Source: JBHHYS01 sp046757645
GTDB taxonomy: Bacteria; Acidobacteriota; Terriglobia; Acidiferrales; 2-02-FULL-67-57
Length of the DNA: 13,332 bases
Assembly: GCA_046757645.1 (NCBI GenBank)
Contig: JBHHYS010000063.1
Location: 1 to 13,332 of the forward strand
Direction of reading: 5' to 3'
The position numbers and the translations under genes are program-made. Numbering within the stretch: the first letter of the stretch is position 1; every line of letters begins with the position of its first letter. Shown one piece after another: positions 12,121 to 13,332 of this stretch. The notes under the pieces were generated by a model, which saw only the letters and a list, made by a program, of their open reading frames with translations, was not told the DNA's origin and ran no database searches.

Positions 12121-13134
12121 TCACTCTACCCGCATGGGCCCTTCCTGGCGGCGGGCGCGATAGATGGCGTTCTTGGGGGCCACTTCCGCTACCGCGTCCA
12201 CGTGAACCACATACTCCCCCTGCGGCAGGCTGAAACCGAAGGGGATTTCGGGGCTGGCGGCATCCTGTTTCAGGGTGAAGTGCTGGTAGCCGAGGGCAAA
12301 CGCCTTGCCGTATTCGTTCACCGCCACCACAATCAGGGTCAGGTCAAGATCATCGCGAGTGCCGTTCGAGACCTGCACGGAGCCGTAGATGCCGCCCTCC
12401 TCCACTCGGGGAGGCTGTTTCCAATCGACGCTGAGGGGCACCACCACCCTGATCCTGAAAGTGCCTGTAGCCATCTGGGCCGGCTCGCCGGCATCAATCG
12501 CCCGCAGGCTGAAGCGGAAGTCACCCGCGGCGGTGGGCTGGCCGGCAAGCAGGCCGGAGGCGGCGTCGAGCTCCAGCCCGGGCGGTGGAACGCCGCTGGC
12601 GACGTCCCAGGTGTAGGGTGGTGTGCCGCCGCGCGCCTGCAATTGCACGCGATAGGGAAACGACCGCACGCCCTTGGGCAGAGAACCTGTCACCAGCACC
12701 AGCCGTTCGGCCACCTTGAGGATAAAGTAGCCCGTGGTGGTTTGCGCCGGGGAGCTGGAGTCCCTCACGCGAATCGTGAAGTCGTAGAGGTGAGCAGTGA
12801 AGTTGTAGAGGTGGGCATAACGGGGCGTGCCCGCGATTTCCCCGGTGGATTCATCGAGCGTCAAGCCCTCGGGCAGGTAGGGGTTGCTCACGCTCCAGCT
12901 ATAGGGTTTCTGGCCGCCGCTGGCCTGAAGTCGGACGCGGTAGGGTTCGCCCACCACCCCCTCTGGAAGCTTGTCGGTCAGAATCCGAAGCTTCTGGGGC
13001 TTTGATTCCTTGACCGGGCTGGCTACGCCGGGGGTTCCCTGCCCTCTGCCGGGGCTCACTCCCAGCCCAACCACAAACACGGCCAGAAGCGCCGCTCGTC
13101 TCCCCACCATCCGGCTGCCTTCAATGCTCCTCAT
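12121..13134 (-). CDS. Exported protein with two putative Ig (He_PIG-type) repeats
   Basis: The protein has 337 residues. A signal peptide lies near the start (RRAALLAVFVVGLG, cleavage near GQG). Two repeats of the putative-Ig type follow, at about 49-141 and 145-230. Each has LPxGVxxxPYRVxLQAxGGxxPYxWxV, then PPGLxLDxxxGxxxGxP, then a strand and a terminal FxIxV. A third beta domain (235-325) of other sequence ends the chain. Such repeats usually act in cell-surface adhesion or as spacers. ATG 13134 has only a distant GGGGGA; ATG 13110 with GAAGG 7 nt before it and MVGRR as n-region is a good alternative start. It is convergent with the ccm operon, with 13 bp between stops. It carries a 21-bp tandem duplication in repeat 1. 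Confidence 0.85.
   Translation of the reverse strand: MRSIEGSRMVGRRAALLAVFVVGLGVSPGRGQGTPGVASPVKESKPQKLRILTDKLPEGVVGEPYRVRLQASGGQKPYSWSVSNPYLPEGLTLDESTGEIAGTPRYAHLYNFTAHLYDFTIRVRDSSSPAQTTTGYFILKVAERLVLVTGSLPKGVRSFPYRVQLQARGGTPPYTWDVASGVPPPGLELDAASGLLAGQPTAAGDFRFSLRAIDAGEPAQMATGTFRIRVVVPLSVDWKQPPRVEEGGIYGSVQVSNGTRDDLDLTLIVVAVNEYGKAFALGYQHFTLKQDAASPEIPFGFSLPQGEYVVHVDAVAEVAPKNAIYRARRQEGPMRVE
12776..12817. repeat. 21-bp tandem duplication inside the Ig-repeat gene
   Basis: Two adjacent 21-bp units, 12776-12796 and 12797-12817, differ at only two positions. They encode AHLYNFT followed by AHLYDFT, where the family expects one strand (YxFTIRV) per repeat. This is a recent-looking in-frame duplication. 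Confidence 0.8.
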
Positions 13135-13260
13135 AGTACGCCGCTCTTTCCCCCCGAGAAAGCGCTGCGGCCAAGCGGCGAACCGGTGTCAGTGCTGCGG
13201 CAATGATTCAGCGGGCAGCCCGAGCGATGTCCAACGGAACGCGCCCTCCCAGAAGCGACT

Positions 13261-13332
13261 TTAGGCGACTTTGAACCGGAAGCGGCAGCAGTCGTCTCCG
13301 CCCGCCAGCGTTCCGGTCCGTTCGAGCCAGCC
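13261..13332 (-). CDS. 3' end of a gene, possible L-2-amino-thiazoline-4-carboxylic acid hydrolase-like protein
   Basis: Only the last 23 codons and a TAA are inside the window; the gene enters from the right. The visible C-terminus is GWLERTGTLAGGDDCCRFRF followed by KVA. The run R-T-x-T-L-A-x-G-x-D-x-C-x-F-R-F recalls, from memory, the conserved C-terminal end of proteins annotated as L-2-amino-thiazoline-4-carboxylic acid hydrolase. The 126 bp between this stop and the Ig-repeat gene hold no obvious terminator. Coding is plausible; the family name is tentative because so little is visible. Confidence 0.5.
   Translation of the reverse strand, partial: GWLERTGTLAGGDDCCRFRFKVA

Noticed and set aside
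1..13332. tRNA, rRNA, insertion sequence or prophage genes
   Set aside because: I found no cloverleaf, rRNA-like sequence, transposase, integrase or phage structural motif in either strand.

Overview
The window is a GC-rich bacterial chromosome segment with densely packed genes, no RNA genes and no insertion sequence. The organism is probably Gram-negative, because the window carries System I cytochrome c maturation genes of the CcmF/CcmH type. Two short dispersed repeat families lie between genes. From memory these are common in Acidobacteriota and some other environmental phyla, so Acidobacteriota is my best but unproven guess.

Layout. Positions 1-7558 are entirely on the minus strand. In the order of transcription (right to left) they hold a RecA/Rad51-like protein with a degenerate ATP site, a 107-residue small protein, a B-family DNA polymerase, orotate phosphoribosyltransferase (pyrE), tRNA pseudouridine synthase A (truA), a small Cys-rich protein, a LeuA-like HMGL-family enzyme, and an exported M20 metallopeptidase cut by the left edge. 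A near-consensus promoter sits directly before the RecA-like gene. Weaker candidate promoters precede pyrE and the small Cys-rich gene.

Positions 7559-8044 are a divergent intergenic region with a long imperfect inverted repeat and a 12-bp palindrome. Positions 8045-12107, on the plus strand, form a tight operon: ccmF, ccmH, a CcmI-like protein with a zinc ribbon, and an exported membrane-anchored protein with a CcmI-like tail. It overlaps or nearly overlaps at every junction and presumably works in haem attachment to apocytochrome c on the outer face of the membrane. A convergent gene for an exported protein with two putative Ig repeats follows, then the last 23 codons of another minus-strand gene at the right edge.

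The most interesting part is 4350-7605. A RecA-like protein without a normal Walker A, a small conserved-looking protein and a B-family polymerase with apparently dead exonuclease motifs form one transcription unit. The arrangement recalls the imuA-imuB-dnaE2 mutasome, but with a family B polymerase in place of DnaE2. I infer a translesion or repair cassette; this is not proven. Copies of a palindromic repeat lie at gene ends here and appear to have supplied new C-terminal tails or stop codons to the RecA-like gene, the polymerase and (a different palindrome) pyrE, while a second repeat family extends the open frame upstream of truA.
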